Origin: Nocardioides halotolerans DSM 19273
GTDB taxonomy: Bacteria; Actinomycetota; Actinomycetes; Propionibacteriales; Nocardioidaceae
Length of the DNA: 64,000 nt
Reading direction: 5' to 3'
Assembly: GCF_000422805.1 (NCBI RefSeq)
Contig: NZ_KE383922.1
Location: 423,772-487,771 of the forward strand
The number at the start of each line of letters is the position of its first letter. The stretch's first letter is position 1. Below the pieces are notes generated by a model that worked only from the letters and a program-made list of their open reading frames with translations, searched no databases and was not told the origin of the DNA. Of this stretch, positions 7,725 to 15,991 are shown one piece after another. Position numbers and translations under genes: made by a program.

Positions 7725-9194
7725 ATGGACGACTACCACGACCACGACGCGGTCGGGCTGGCCGCGCTGGTGCGCGACAAGCAGGTCACGCCCGACGAGC
7801 TGCTCGAGGCGGCCCGGGCGCGCACGGCCGAGGTCAACGACCGGATCAACGCCGTGGTCGTCGACGTGGACCCGCCGCGGTCTGGCGGCTCCGGCAGCGG
7901 TGCGCCGTTCGCTGGCGTTCCGTTCCTCCTCAAGGACCTCGGCCACGACCTCGAGGGCTACCCGACCAGCGGCGGCTCCCGGTCGCTGGCGACCACGCCG
8001 GTCGCCGAGAACGCCACCGTCGTGCAGCGGTGGCTCGATGCCGGGCTGGTGGTGTTCGGGAAGACGAACACCCCGGAGTTCGGCGCCAAGGGCGTGACGG
8101 AGCCGCACCTGTTCGGCCCGGCCCGCAACCCGTGGAACACCGACCACACCCCGGGCGGGTCCTCCGGCGGCGCGGCGGCCGCCGTGGCGGCGGGCATCGT
8201 GCCCTGTGCCGCCGCCAGCGACGGCGGCGGCTCGATCCGGATCCCTGCCTCGGCGTGCGGGCTGTTCGGGCTCAAGCCCTCGCGAGGCCTGGTCCCTGCG
8301 GGCCCGCTGGTCCAGGAGGGCCTCGGCGGCACCGCCACCAGCGGCGTGGTGTCGCGGTCGGTGCGCGACAGCGCCGCGATGCTCGACGTGCTCGTGGGCG
8401 GCACGCCGGACGGCCCCTACCTGCCGGCCGTGCCCGCGACGTCGTACGCCGACGAGGTGGGGCAGGAGCCCGGCCGGCTGCGCATCGGCCTCTGCACGGC
8501 CAGCTCGATCAACCCCACGCCGCACGCCGAGGCGGTCGCGGCGGCGACGGCGGCCGGCCGCCTGCTCGAGTCGCTCGGCCACGACGTCGACCAGCTCGAC
8601 GCCGCGCCCTTCGACGACGAGGCGCTCGCCAAGGACTTCCTCACCACGTGGTTCGTCTACGCCGCCGACGCGGTCGCGCAGGCCAAGGCGTTCAGCGGTT
8701 CCGACGACAGCGGGTTCGAGCCCGACACGCTCGTGATGGCCGCGCTCGGGCGGGCCACCAACCCCGTCGACCTGGTGCGCGCGATCGAGAACCGGCAGGC
8801 CCACGTGCGCCGCCTCGCGGCGTTCCACGAGACCTACGACCTCCTGCTGACGCCGAGCACCGCCCTGCCGCCGCCGAGGATCGGCGCCCTCGACCTGCCG
8901 CCCGCCATGCAGAAGGCGCAGAAGGCGCTGGTCAGGGTGCGCGGGGCCGGGCTGCTGCGCTTCACGCCGGTGGTCGACCAGCTGATCAGCGAGAACCTCG
9001 GCTGGGTGCCGTACACCCAGCTCGCCAACCTCACCGGCCGTCCCGCGATGAGCGTGCCGCTGCACTGGACCGCGGACGGTCTGCCGATCGGAGCGCAGCT
9101 CGTCGGCCGGCTCGGGTCGGACGGCCTGCTGTTGCGCCTTGCCGCCCAGCTCGAGCAGGCGCAGCCCTGGTGGGACCGGCGGCCGCCGCTGTAG
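7725..9194 (+). CDS. Amidase-signature family hydrolase
   Basis: A 489-residue amidase-signature enzyme that hydrolyses an amide to acid and ammonia. The Ser-cisSer-Lys triad is visible with standard spacing: Lys70 in FLLKDLGH, Ser146 in GGSSGG and the nucleophile Ser170 in DGGGSIRIP. Strong family stretches surround these (GKTNTPEFGAKG, SACGLFGLKPSRG). A very good ribosome site, GAGGAGGGGGAG, precedes the ATG. The substrate is unknown; this is not the GatA subunit, since no gatB or gatC is nearby and the protein resembles the stand-alone catabolic amidases. A GC hairpin follows the gene before the thioesterase. Confidence 0.93.
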   Translation: MDDYHDHDAVGLAALVRDKQVTPDELLEAARARTAEVNDRINAVVVDVDPPRSGGSGSGAPFAGVPFLLKDLGHDLEGYPTSGGSRSLATTPVAENATVVQRWLDAGLVVFGKTNTPEFGAKGVTEPHLFGPARNPWNTDHTPGGSSGGAAAAVAAGIVPCAAASDGGGSIRIPASACGLFGLKPSRGLVPAGPLVQEGLGGTATSGVVSRSVRDSAAMLDVLVGGTPDGPYLPAVPATSYADEVGQEPGRLRIGLCTASSINPTPHAEAVAAATAAGRLLESLGHDVDQLDAAPFDDEALAKDFLTTWFVYAADAVAQAKAFSGSDDSGFEPDTLVMAALGRATNPVDLVRAIENRQAHVRRLAAFHETYDLLLTPSTALPPPRIGALDLPPAMQKAQKALVRVRGAGLLRFTPVVDQLISENLGWVPYTQLANLTGRPAMSVPLHWTADGLPIGAQLVGRLGSDGLLLRLAAQLEQAQPWWDRRPPL

Positions 9195-9212
9195 GTGGGC
9201 GCCGGGCCGGAG

Positions 9213-9231
9213 GGTGCCCGGCACGGGCACC
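9213..9231 (+). terminator. Possible hairpin terminator after the amidase gene
   Basis: GGTGCCCG and CGGGCACC form a perfect 8-bp stem with a 3-base loop in the gap between the amidase stop and the thioesterase start. There is no following T tract, so it may terminate weakly or only influence the RNA. Confidence 0.35.
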
Positions 9232-9254
9232 GGCGGGGTTGCGAGGATGGGCGG

Positions 9255-9671
9255 GTGACTTCGACAGAGCTGCCCGGCGACGAGTCCGGCGACTTCACCG
9301 GCGAGTTCGTCCGCCACCTCGGGATCGACATCAGCGAGGTGAGCGGCGACCGGGTCGTCGCGACCTGGGAGGCGGCCGCCAAGCACCACCAGCCCTACGG
9401 CATCGTCCACGGTGGCGTGCACTGCTCGGTGGTCGAGACGCTGGCCAGCATCGGTGGGGCGACCTGGCTCGGCGACCGCGGCCAGGTGGTGGGCGTCAAC
9501 AACAACACCGACTTCTACCGCGCGGTGCGCGAGGGGACGATGACCTCGACCGCCACCCCGCTGCACCGCGGCCGGCTGCAGCAGGTCTGGGTCGTCGAGA
9601 CCGTCGACGCCGACGGCAAGGTCGTCGCACGCGGGCAGGTGCGTCTGCAGAACCTCTACCCGCAGGACTGA
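9255..9671 (+). CDS. PaaI-type hotdog-fold thioesterase
   Basis: From the GTG at 9255 the protein has 138 residues, normal for single-domain hotdog thioesterases that hydrolyse acyl-CoA esters. The family signature HGGVHCSVVETLASIGG sits in the middle, with the catalytic acidic residue in VVETLAS, and is followed by the strand GVNNNTDFYRAVREG. An upstream extension of the frame to 9195 overlaps the hairpin region and is rejected. The closest general type is the PaaI/YdiI group that acts on aromatic or short acyl-CoAs; the natural substrate is unknown. Its end overlaps the convergent DUF2236 gene by 16 bp. Confidence 0.9.
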   Translation: MTSTELPGDESGDFTGEFVRHLGIDISEVSGDRVVATWEAAAKHHQPYGIVHGGVHCSVVETLASIGGATWLGDRGQVVGVNNNTDFYRAVREGTMTSTATPLHRGRLQQVWVVETVDADGKVVARGQVRLQNLYPQD

Positions 9672-10573
9672 CGCAGCAGGTCGGCCACCGGCACCCCGCG
9701 TTCACCGGCCGCGCGCTGCCACCCCGCGAGCGGCCGTGGGTGGTAGCGGCGGTGGCGCGGGAGCAGGTCGTTGAGCGCCCGGAGGGTACGCCGCAGCACC
9801 GCCGCCTCGACGCGGTGCGCGCGCGACCACGGCAGCCCGAGCTCGCGGCGGACCCGCTCGGGGAGCCGCTCGGTGGCGAGCACGACCGCGGCCTGGCCGC
9901 CGACCCGCGACAGCGGCCGCCACAGGGGCTTCGGCACCCAGGTGAGGCCCGGGGGCGGCGGGGGCTTGCGGAAGGCCTCGAGCAGCCAGCGCGAGAACGG
10001 CGTCGCCTCCAGCACGTGCTCGACGTAGTGGTCCCAGTAGGCGTCGAAGTCGTCGAGTGTCTCGGGGACGTTGGTCATCGTCATCCTGTAGAGGCCGTAC
10101 CAGCGCCGCGACTCGGCGTACAGCTGCTCCTGCTCGGCGCGGCTGAACGGCCCGAGAATGTCGGAGAAGCCGTAGACGAGGCCCTCGACGAACGTCGCGT
10201 GCGCCCAGTGGAAGACCTCGGGGTTGAGCGCGCTGTAGCGCTCGCCGCTCGGCATCGTGCCCTTGATCTGCTCGTGGTAGGAGCGCACGGCGACCGCCGT
10301 CTCCTCGGCGCGCGGGCCGTCGTAGATCACGCCGTAGATCGGTCCCATCGAGCGGATCAGCCGGTCGAAGGGGTCCTCCTTGACGTTCGAGTGCTCGTCG
10401 ACAGCGTGGCCGAGCACCGGGTGCATCACCTGGAGGAGCTGCGGCACGCTGCCGTAGGCGAAGCCCAGCCAGAGGCCGAAGTAGCGCCAGGTCAGGGAGT
10501 CGGGCCCGAGCGGCGCGACCTCGCGGGCGGGCGTGCGCGTGGTGCTGTCCCCGGCAGTCACGACCCCCATCAT
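9656..10573 (-). CDS. DUF2236 (MpaB-type oxygenase family) protein
   Basis: The 305-residue protein carries hallmarks of the DUF2236 family, which includes the heme-dependent latex-clearing protein Lcp and MpaB: VMHPVLGHAVDEHS near the N-terminus, then WAHATFVEGLVYGF and the helical region after YWDHYVEHVLEATP. Members are thought to bind heme through conserved histidines; His in the first block and HWAHATF are candidates. Two consecutive ATG codons (10573 and 10570) can start it; a frame extension further upstream overlaps the response regulator in antisense and is rejected. No signal peptide is seen. The substrate is unknown, and the gene is divergent from the two-component system. Confidence 0.85.
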   Translation of the reverse strand: MMGVVTAGDSTTRTPAREVAPLGPDSLTWRYFGLWLGFAYGSVPQLLQVMHPVLGHAVDEHSNVKEDPFDRLIRSMGPIYGVIYDGPRAEETAVAVRSYHEQIKGTMPSGERYSALNPEVFHWAHATFVEGLVYGFSDILGPFSRAEQEQLYAESRRWYGLYRMTMTNVPETLDDFDAYWDHYVEHVLEATPFSRWLLEAFRKPPPPPGLTWVPKPLWRPLSRVGGQAAVVLATERLPERVRRELGLPWSRAHRVEAAVLRRTLRALNDLLPRHRRYHPRPLAGWQRAAGERGVPVADLLRQSCG

Positions 10574-10676
10574 GCCGTGGGTGGACACTGGTCGGGGGCG
10601 GTCAGGTTCCTTGCAGGTTGGGTGACGCACCCTCGGCCCGACCAGGGACCGAGCGGCAACCGGCGAGGAGCGTGTG

Positions 10677-11342
10677 ATGGCGAAGGTGGGGCTCTGCGAG
10701 GACGACCCGGCGATCCGGCGGGTGGTCAACGACGCGATGCGGCTCGCCGAGCACGACGTGGTGCTCGCCCACAACGGCGCCGAGGCGCTGGAGCTGTTCG
10801 CCGAGGACGACGACCTCAGCGTGATCATCCTCGACATCGGTCTCCCCGACGCCGACGGGCGCGACGTCTGCCAGGCCCTCCGGTCGGCGGGTCAGCCGGC
10901 GCCGGTGCTCTTCCTCACCGCGCTGGGCGCCGTGCACGACCGGCTGGCCGGGTTCAGCGCGGGCGCCGACGACTACCTGCCCAAGCCGTTCGACGTGAAG
11001 GAGCTCATCGCCCGGGTGGAGGCGCTGGCCAAGCGCGGCCGCATCGTGACCGGCCAGGCGCCGACCGACCTGCTGCTCGACCCCGCGCGGCACGCGGTCG
11101 TGTGCGAGGAGCGCGAGTCGATGCTGACCCCCACGGAGTTCCGGATGCTGGCCGCGATCACGTCGCGTCCCGGCGAGGTCGTACGCCGCCGGGTGGTCGT
11201 GGCCGCGGCCTGGCCCAACGGCGGGATGGTCAGCGAGAACACCGTCGACTCCTACATCCGGCGCATCCGCGTCAAGCTCCGCGACGTCGGCTCACCGCTC
11301 CAGCTGCGGACCGTGCGAGGGGTTGGTTACACACTGAGGTGA
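10677..11342 (+). CDS. OmpR/PhoB-family response regulator
   Basis: A 221-residue regulator with a receiver domain (acidic pair in CEDDPAIRR, phospho-acceptor Asp53 in IILDIGLPDADG, switch Thr in LFLTALGA, Lys in DDYLPKPFD) and a C-terminal winged helix (LTPTEFRMLAAI, VDSYIRRIRVKL, VRGVGYTLR). The ATG at 10677 is chosen because GAGGAG ends 6 bp before it; a GTG three bases earlier is poorer. Its stop overlaps the kinase start by one base, so the pair is co-translated. The target genes are unknown; neighbours give no clear stimulus. Confidence 0.95.
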   Translation: MAKVGLCEDDPAIRRVVNDAMRLAEHDVVLAHNGAEALELFAEDDDLSVIILDIGLPDADGRDVCQALRSAGQPAPVLFLTALGAVHDRLAGFSAGADDYLPKPFDVKELIARVEALAKRGRIVTGQAPTDLLLDPARHAVVCEERESMLTPTEFRMLAAITSRPGEVVRRRVVVAAAWPNGGMVSENTVDSYIRRIRVKLRDVGSPLQLRTVRGVGYTLR

Positions 11343-12682
11343 TGGAGACCGTCGCGCGCCCCGCTGCTCGACGGTTCGGTCCGCGGTCCTTCCGCGGCAC
11401 GATCGTGGCCTCGACGGTCGGCCTGATGACGGCCGCGATGATCGTGGTCGGGCTGTTCATCCAGCTGCTGCTCAGCAGGGCGGCCGACAACGACGTCGAC
11501 GAGGTGCTCCACCAACGGGCGGACACCGCGGTCGCGGTGATCGGGGACCCCTCGAGCGCCGGGCTCGAGGTGCCCGACGCGCTCGAGCCGGGCGTCGTCG
11601 TCTTCGACACCGACGGTGCGGTGCGGGCGGGGTCGGTCGGCGACGGCGCCCGCGGCCCGGCCGCCGACCTGGCGCGCGAGACCACGGCGTCAGGCCGGGA
11701 GCAGAGCGGTGACGCGGGGTCGACCCGGCTGCTGGCCGTGCCGTTCGAGACGCCCGCGGGCGAGCGGGGCGTGCTCGTGGTCAGCCAGGACACGACGCCG
11801 TACGAGCGGTCCGAGCGGTACGCCCTCTACGCCACCGGGATCCTGGCCGCGCTGGTGATCGCGGCAACCGCTCTGGTCGCGCTCAGGGTGACCCGCAAGG
11901 CCCTCGAGCCGGTGGCCCAGATGGCCCAGCGCGCCACCGAGTGGAGCGAGCACGACCTCACCGCGAGGTTCGCGCTCGGACCGCCCACCCACGAGCTCGC
12001 GGCCCTCGGCGAGACGCTCGACCACCTGCTCGACAGGGTGGCCTCGGCGATCCTGTCCGAGCAGCGCCTGACCGCAGAGCTCGCCCACGAGCTGCGCACG
12101 CCCCTCACCTCGATCCAGGGGTCGGCCGACCTGGCGCTGCTCCGCGGTGTCGGTGACCCCGCCACCCGTCAGGACCTGGAGCAGATCTCGGCGTCCGCCC
12201 GCGAGATGTCCGCGGTGATCACGACGCTGCTCGACCTGGCCCGCGACGAGTCGCCGAGCTCGCGCCGCCGCACGTGCACGGTCGCCGACCTGGTGCCCGC
12301 CCTCGTGGCGGCCGCGGGCCAGGCGGTCACCGTCGAGGACCACACCTCCGCGTCCGTCGCGAGCATCGCGGCGCCGCGCGACCTCGCCGTCCGGGCGGTG
12401 CTCCCGCTCGTCGACAACGCCGTGCAGCACGCCCGCCGCACCGTCACCCTGACGGCCGAGGACCTGCCCGACGCGGTCGAGCTGACCGTGGCGGACGACG
12501 GGCCCGGTGTGGCCGCCGACCGTCGCGAGGAGGTCTTCCAGCCGGGCGTCACCTTCCGCCAGGGCGGCGCCGGGCTCGGGCTCGGCATCGCGCGCCGGGT
12601 CGCGCGCTCCTTCGGCGGCGAGGTCACGCTCACCGAGGGTGCCGGGGGAGCGCGGTTCGTGGTGTCGATGCCCCGCAGGTGA
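11342..12682 (+). CDS. Membrane sensor histidine kinase
   Basis: The 446-residue partner of the preceding regulator. It has one transmembrane helix at about residues 15-42, an extracytoplasmic sensor region of about 115 residues, a second helix at about 158-182, a HAMP-like linker, and a dimerisation/phospho-acceptor domain with His249 in AELAHELRTPLTS. The ATPase domain shows the N box (LPLVDNAVQHA), ADDGPGV and GLGLGIAR. All catalytic landmarks are present. The sensor region is acidic and has no recognised fold, so the stimulus is unknown. A frame extension upstream across the whole regulator and amidase is an artefact; the ATG at 11342 fits the overlap with the regulator. Confidence 0.94.
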   Translation: METVARPAARRFGPRSFRGTIVASTVGLMTAAMIVVGLFIQLLLSRAADNDVDEVLHQRADTAVAVIGDPSSAGLEVPDALEPGVVVFDTDGAVRAGSVGDGARGPAADLARETTASGREQSGDAGSTRLLAVPFETPAGERGVLVVSQDTTPYERSERYALYATGILAALVIAATALVALRVTRKALEPVAQMAQRATEWSEHDLTARFALGPPTHELAALGETLDHLLDRVASAILSEQRLTAELAHELRTPLTSIQGSADLALLRGVGDPATRQDLEQISASAREMSAVITTLLDLARDESPSSRRRTCTVADLVPALVAAAGQAVTVEDHTSASVASIAAPRDLAVRAVLPLVDNAVQHARRTVTLTAEDLPDAVELTVADDGPGVAADRREEVFQPGVTFRQGGAGLGLGIARRVARSFGGEVTLTEGAGGARFVVSMPRR

Positions 12683-12692
12683 CGACGCCGGA

Positions 12693-13259
12693 TCAGCCCA
12701 TGCTCTTCTGGCCGTCGATCGTCTCGCGGATGATGTCGGCGTGCCCGGCGTGCTGCGCGGTCTCGGCCAGGATGTGGGTGACGACCCGGCGGGCCGACCA
12801 CCGCGCGCCGGGGGTGAACCACGGCGCCGACGGCAGCGGGTGGCTGGCGTCGAGATCCACGGTGGCGACCAGGTCGTCGGTCGCCGCGGCGACGGCGTCG
12901 TAGGCATCGAGGAGGCCCGCGAGGGTCTCGCCCTCCAGCATCCGGAAGCCGTCGGCGTACGCCGCCACCTCGGCCGGCGGGTTGCTCCAGTCGACGTCCG
13001 CCCAGTCGACCTCGGACTCGGCGGGCCCCTCGACGATGAAGCGCGCCCAGTTCTGCTCGACCTGGGCCACGTGCTTGACGAGCCCGCCGAGGGTGAGCTC
13101 GCTGATGGTCGAGCGGGTGCGGGCCTGCTCGTCGGTCATCCCCTGCACGGCGGTGCGGAACAGGCCCCGGTGCTTGGCCAGCGCGTCGAGGAGGTCGGCG
13201 CGCTCGCCGGTGACGGGGTGGGTGGTGCTCGGGTGCGGGGTGTCTGCGGTCGTCGTCAT
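12693..13259 (-). CDS. DinB-superfamily protein (DUF664 type)
   Basis: A 188-residue protein of the DinB/YfiT four-helix family. Metal-binding histidines fit the family pattern: LVKHVAQVEQNW in the first half and THILAETAQHAGHADIIRE near the end, typical of DUF664 members. Related proteins include mycothiol- or bacillithiol-dependent transferases, and many actinobacterial ones are presumed to use mycothiol, but that is a family-level expectation. No export signal. The gene converges on the histidine kinase gene with only 10 bp between stops. Confidence 0.86.
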   Translation of the reverse strand: MTTTADTPHPSTTHPVTGERADLLDALAKHRGLFRTAVQGMTDEQARTRSTISELTLGGLVKHVAQVEQNWARFIVEGPAESEVDWADVDWSNPPAEVAAYADGFRMLEGETLAGLLDAYDAVAAATDDLVATVDLDASHPLPSAPWFTPGARWSARRVVTHILAETAQHAGHADIIRETIDGQKSMG

Positions 13260-13325
13260 GACAGCACCGTAGGGCGGAATGCGGTCAGCTCCTGACCGCT
13301 ACGGCCAGGCCTTTCGTCGCCGGAG

Positions 13326-14015
13326 TCAGCCCGCCTCGGTGCCCTCGAGACCGTCGAGGACGAGCTGGCCGAACAGCGGCCGGACGTCTCCGCTCGTGCC
13401 GACCCAGCCGAGGCCCGGCTCGAGCCGGCGCACGACCCGCGCCGGGGTGCCGGCGACGACGGCGTGGTCCTCGACCTCGCCACGGACCACGGCGCCCGCG
13501 GCGACCACGACGTTGCGTCCGATCCGGGTGCCTGGGAGGACCACGGCGCCGTGCCCGATCCAGCTGCCGGAGCCGATGACGACAGGCTGGTGGCTCCCGA
13601 ACTGCTTGCCGATCGGCGTCTGCGGGTCCTGGTAGCCGTGGCTGGCGTCGGTGATGAAGACCGACTGGCCGGTGAAGACCGAGTCGCCGAGCTCGACGTA
13701 CTGGTGCGCCGTGATGGTGGTCCGGGCACCCAGCACGCACCCGTCGCCGATGACCAGGGCGCGGTCGGTGAGGCCGGGGTCGCCGACGCCGTAGCCCGCG
13801 GCCAGCGTCGCCTGCCGGCCGACGAGCACGTCGCGGCCGAGGTGGATCGAGCCGACGTTGAGCAGGGTCGCCGGCGGGAAGTCGATGCAGCTGCCCCGAC
13901 CGAAGCTGCCGAACCGGTCGGCCAGCGCCGTGCCCGGCACCACCTCGCCCGCCCCGTCGACCCAGCGCAGGGCGGCGTGGACGGCCCGGTTGAGCAGGCG
14001 GTGGGTGCGACGCAC
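13326..14015 (-). CDS. Left-handed beta-helix acyltransferase (hexapeptide repeats)
   Basis: The 229-residue protein shows repeated hexapeptide turns ([LIV]GxxxX) from about residue 50 to 190, for example IHLGRDVLVG, VIGSGSWIGHGAVV and IGRNVVVAAGAVV. It has the extended loop with a candidate catalytic histidine in FITDASHGYQDP and the usual closing VAGTPARVVRRL. This is the fold of serine, sugar and maltose O-acetyltransferases. The WbbJ-like layout suggests a sugar or cell-surface substrate, but this is inference. GTG start at 14015. It is divergent from the iron-uptake lipoprotein; the iron box between them could affect both. Confidence 0.87.
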   Translation of the reverse strand: MRRTHRLLNRAVHAALRWVDGAGEVVPGTALADRFGSFGRGSCIDFPPATLLNVGSIHLGRDVLVGRQATLAAGYGVGDPGLTDRALVIGDGCVLGARTTITAHQYVELGDSVFTGQSVFITDASHGYQDPQTPIGKQFGSHQPVVIGSGSWIGHGAVVLPGTRIGRNVVVAAGAVVRGEVEDHAVVAGTPARVVRRLEPGLGWVGTSGDVRPLFGQLVLDGLEGTEAG

Positions 14016-14059
14016 GCCGCGACCCTAGCGGCCCGGGAGCACGAACCCGAACCAGGTAC

Positions 14060-14078
14060 TAAGGTAAGCCTCACCTAA
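14060..14078. promoter_or_regulatory. DtxR/IdeR-type iron box upstream of the siderophore-binding protein gene
   Basis: TAAGGTAAGCCTCACCTAA matches 15 of the 19 positions of the DtxR/IdeR consensus TTAGGTTAGGCTAACCTAA. It lies 22 bp upstream of the ATG at 14100, where a repressor would block transcription or initiation when Fe(II) is plentiful. The downstream ribosome site GAGGAG is separate from it. Confidence 0.85.
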
Positions 14079-14099
14079 CTCATCGACCGAGGAGATCCC

Positions 14100-15164
14100 A
14101 TGCCCGACGTACGACCGAGCCGCCGTGGCCTGCTGACCGGACTGTCCGCCCTGGCCCTCGCCCCGGCGCTCGCCGCCTGTGGCGACGACGCCGCGTCCGG
14201 AGGGACCTCCCGGCCCTCCGGCGCCCCGGGCGCCGCCCCGAGCGAGCGAGGCGCCTTCCCGGTGACCCTGGAGCACAAGTACGGCTCGACCACCCTCGAG
14301 AAGGCTCCGGCGCGGGTGGTGTGCGTGGGACTGACCGAGCAGGACGCGCTGCTGGCCCTCGGCCTGGTGCCGGTCGCGGTCACGAAGTGGTTCGGCGACG
14401 CGCCCGGCTACATCTTCCCGTGGGCCGTCGACCTGCTGGGCGACGCGCCGCTGCCGGAGGTGCTCGACGACACCAACGGCGTGCAGGTCGAGAAGGTCGC
14501 CGCGCTCCGTCCCGACCTCATCATCGGGCAGTACTCCGGCCTGACGAAGAAGGACTACGAGCTGCTCTCCGCGATCGCGCCGACGGTCGCACAGCCGGGG
14601 GAGTACGCCGACTACGGCGCGCCCTGGGACGAGATGGCGATGAACGTCGCCGCCGCGGTCGGCCAGCCGGCGAGGATGCAGGCGCTGGTCGACGACGTCA
14701 AGCAGCAGATCGCCGACCAGGCGGCCGCGCACCCCGAGTTCGCGGGCATGACCGCCGCGGTCGTGACCGGCTACGAGGGGTTGTGGGTCTACGGGCCGGA
14801 GGACCCGCGCTCGCGGATGCTGGTCGACCTGGGGTTCAGCTTCCCGACCGAGCTGTTCGGCAGCGAGATGGAGGAGTTCGGCGAGTCGCTGAGCACCGAG
14901 CGCGTCTCCGACCTCGACAAGATCGGCGTCGCGGTCTGGCTGGACTACGAGTCCGACCCGGCGGCCAGGAAGGTCTTCGAGCAGACCTCCACGGAGCGGG
15001 AGGGTCGCTGGTTCGACATCGCGGAGGAGGACGGCAGCTACTACGTGGCCCACAGCTTCGTGACGCCGCTCAGCATCCCCTACGTCCTCGAGCGCTACGT
15101 GCCCCAGCTCGCCGCGGCGGCCGACGGCGACCCGTCGACCGTGCCGCCCGAGGCCGCCGCCTGA
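14100..15164 (+). CDS. Iron-siderophore ABC transporter, substrate-binding lipoprotein
   Basis: A 354-residue class III periplasmic-binding-type protein. The N-terminus has a twin-arginine-like SRRGLLTG followed by a hydrophobic run and a lipobox LAAC with Cys27, so it is lipid-anchored outside the membrane. The mature part matches the FepB/FecB group (VVCVGLTEQDALLALGLVPV, LRPDLIIGQYSGLTKKDYEL, SAIAPTVAQPG), which binds ferric siderophores. GAGGAG precedes the ATG. It converges with the ATPase and permeases, which lie on the other strand but share the same kind of iron box; together they make a complete importer. No siderophore biosynthesis genes are present here, so the ligand may be taken from neighbours or made elsewhere. 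Confidence 0.92.
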   Translation: MPDVRPSRRGLLTGLSALALAPALAACGDDAASGGTSRPSGAPGAAPSERGAFPVTLEHKYGSTTLEKAPARVVCVGLTEQDALLALGLVPVAVTKWFGDAPGYIFPWAVDLLGDAPLPEVLDDTNGVQVEKVAALRPDLIIGQYSGLTKKDYELLSAIAPTVAQPGEYADYGAPWDEMAMNVAAAVGQPARMQALVDDVKQQIADQAAAHPEFAGMTAAVVTGYEGLWVYGPEDPRSRMLVDLGFSFPTELFGSEMEEFGESLSTERVSDLDKIGVAVWLDYESDPAARKVFEQTSTEREGRWFDIAEEDGSYYVAHSFVTPLSIPYVLERYVPQLAAAADGDPSTVPPEAAA

Positions 15165-15187
15165 CCTCGTCGCGGACGACGGCCGGG

Positions 15188-15991
15188 TCAACGACGAGCG
15201 GGGGCCGGCGCCCCCGACCCCAGCGGTACGACGACCGGCAGGCCGGTGCGGGGGTCGGAGAGGACGTCGGCCCGCAGCCCGAACACCTCGTCGAGCACGT
15301 CGACGGTGAACACGTCACGAGGTGCGCCCTGCAGGACGATCGCACCGTCCTTCATCACGACCACGAGATCGCTGTAGCGCGCGGCGAGGTTGAGGTCGTG
15401 CAGGACCATCGCCACGGTCCGGCCGCGCTCGCGATTGAGCCGGCCAACCAGGTCGAGCACGTCGACCTGGTGCGCGAGGTCGAGGAACGTCGTCGGCTCG
15501 TCGAGGAGCACGAGGTCGGTGTCCTGGGCGAGGGTCATCGCCACCCAGACCCGCTGCCGCTGGCCGCCGGAGAGCTCGTCGATGGGCCGGTCCCGCAGCG
15601 CCCACGTGTCGGTCGTCAGGAGCGCGTGCTCGACGGCCTCCTCGTCGGCGGGCGACCACTGCCGGAACCACCGCTGGTGCGGGTGCCTGCCGCGGCCCAC
15701 GAGGTCGCGCACGAGCAGGCCGTCGGGGGCGCTGGGGCTCTGGGGGAGCAGCGCGAGCCGTCGCGACACCTCGCGTGTGGGCACGTCGGCGATCGGCTCG
15801 CCGTCGAGCACGACGCGTCCCGACGACGGCCGGAGCAGCCGCGCCAGCGTCCGCAGCAGCGTCGACTTCCCGCAGCCGTTGGGTCCGACGATCGTCGTCA
15901 CCAGGCCCTCCGGCACGTCGAGGCTGAGCCCGCGGACCACCGGCTCGCCGCCGTAGCCCACCGTGACGCCCTCGGCTCGCAACCTGCTCAC
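15188..15991 (-). CDS. Iron-siderophore ABC transporter, ATP-binding protein
   Basis: The 267-residue ATPase energises siderophore import. It has Walker A GPNGCGKST, the Q-loop region LLPQSP, signature LSGGQRQR, Walker B LVLLDEPTT and the switch His in LHDLNLAARYSD. It belongs to the FepC/FhuC group (residues FLDLAHQVDVLDL and the usual GLRADVL ending). GTG start at 15991 overlaps the upstream permease stop by 4 bp, so it is the last gene of a three-gene minus-strand unit read from the iron box at 18101-18120. Confidence 0.95.
   Translation of the reverse strand: MSRLRAEGVTVGYGGEPVVRGLSLDVPEGLVTTIVGPNGCGKSTLLRTLARLLRPSSGRVVLDGEPIADVPTREVSRRLALLPQSPSAPDGLLVRDLVGRGRHPHQRWFRQWSPADEEAVEHALLTTDTWALRDRPIDELSGGQRQRVWVAMTLAQDTDLVLLDEPTTFLDLAHQVDVLDLVGRLNRERGRTVAMVLHDLNLAARYSDLVVVMKDGAIVLQGAPRDVFTVDVLDEVFGLRADVLSDPRTGLPVVVPLGSGAPAPARR

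Noticed and set aside
8030..11341. Very long plus-strand frame leading into the histidine kinase
   Set aside because: It overlaps the amidase, thioesterase, DUF2236 and response-regulator genes in other frames; the kinase starts at the ATG overlapping the regulator stop.
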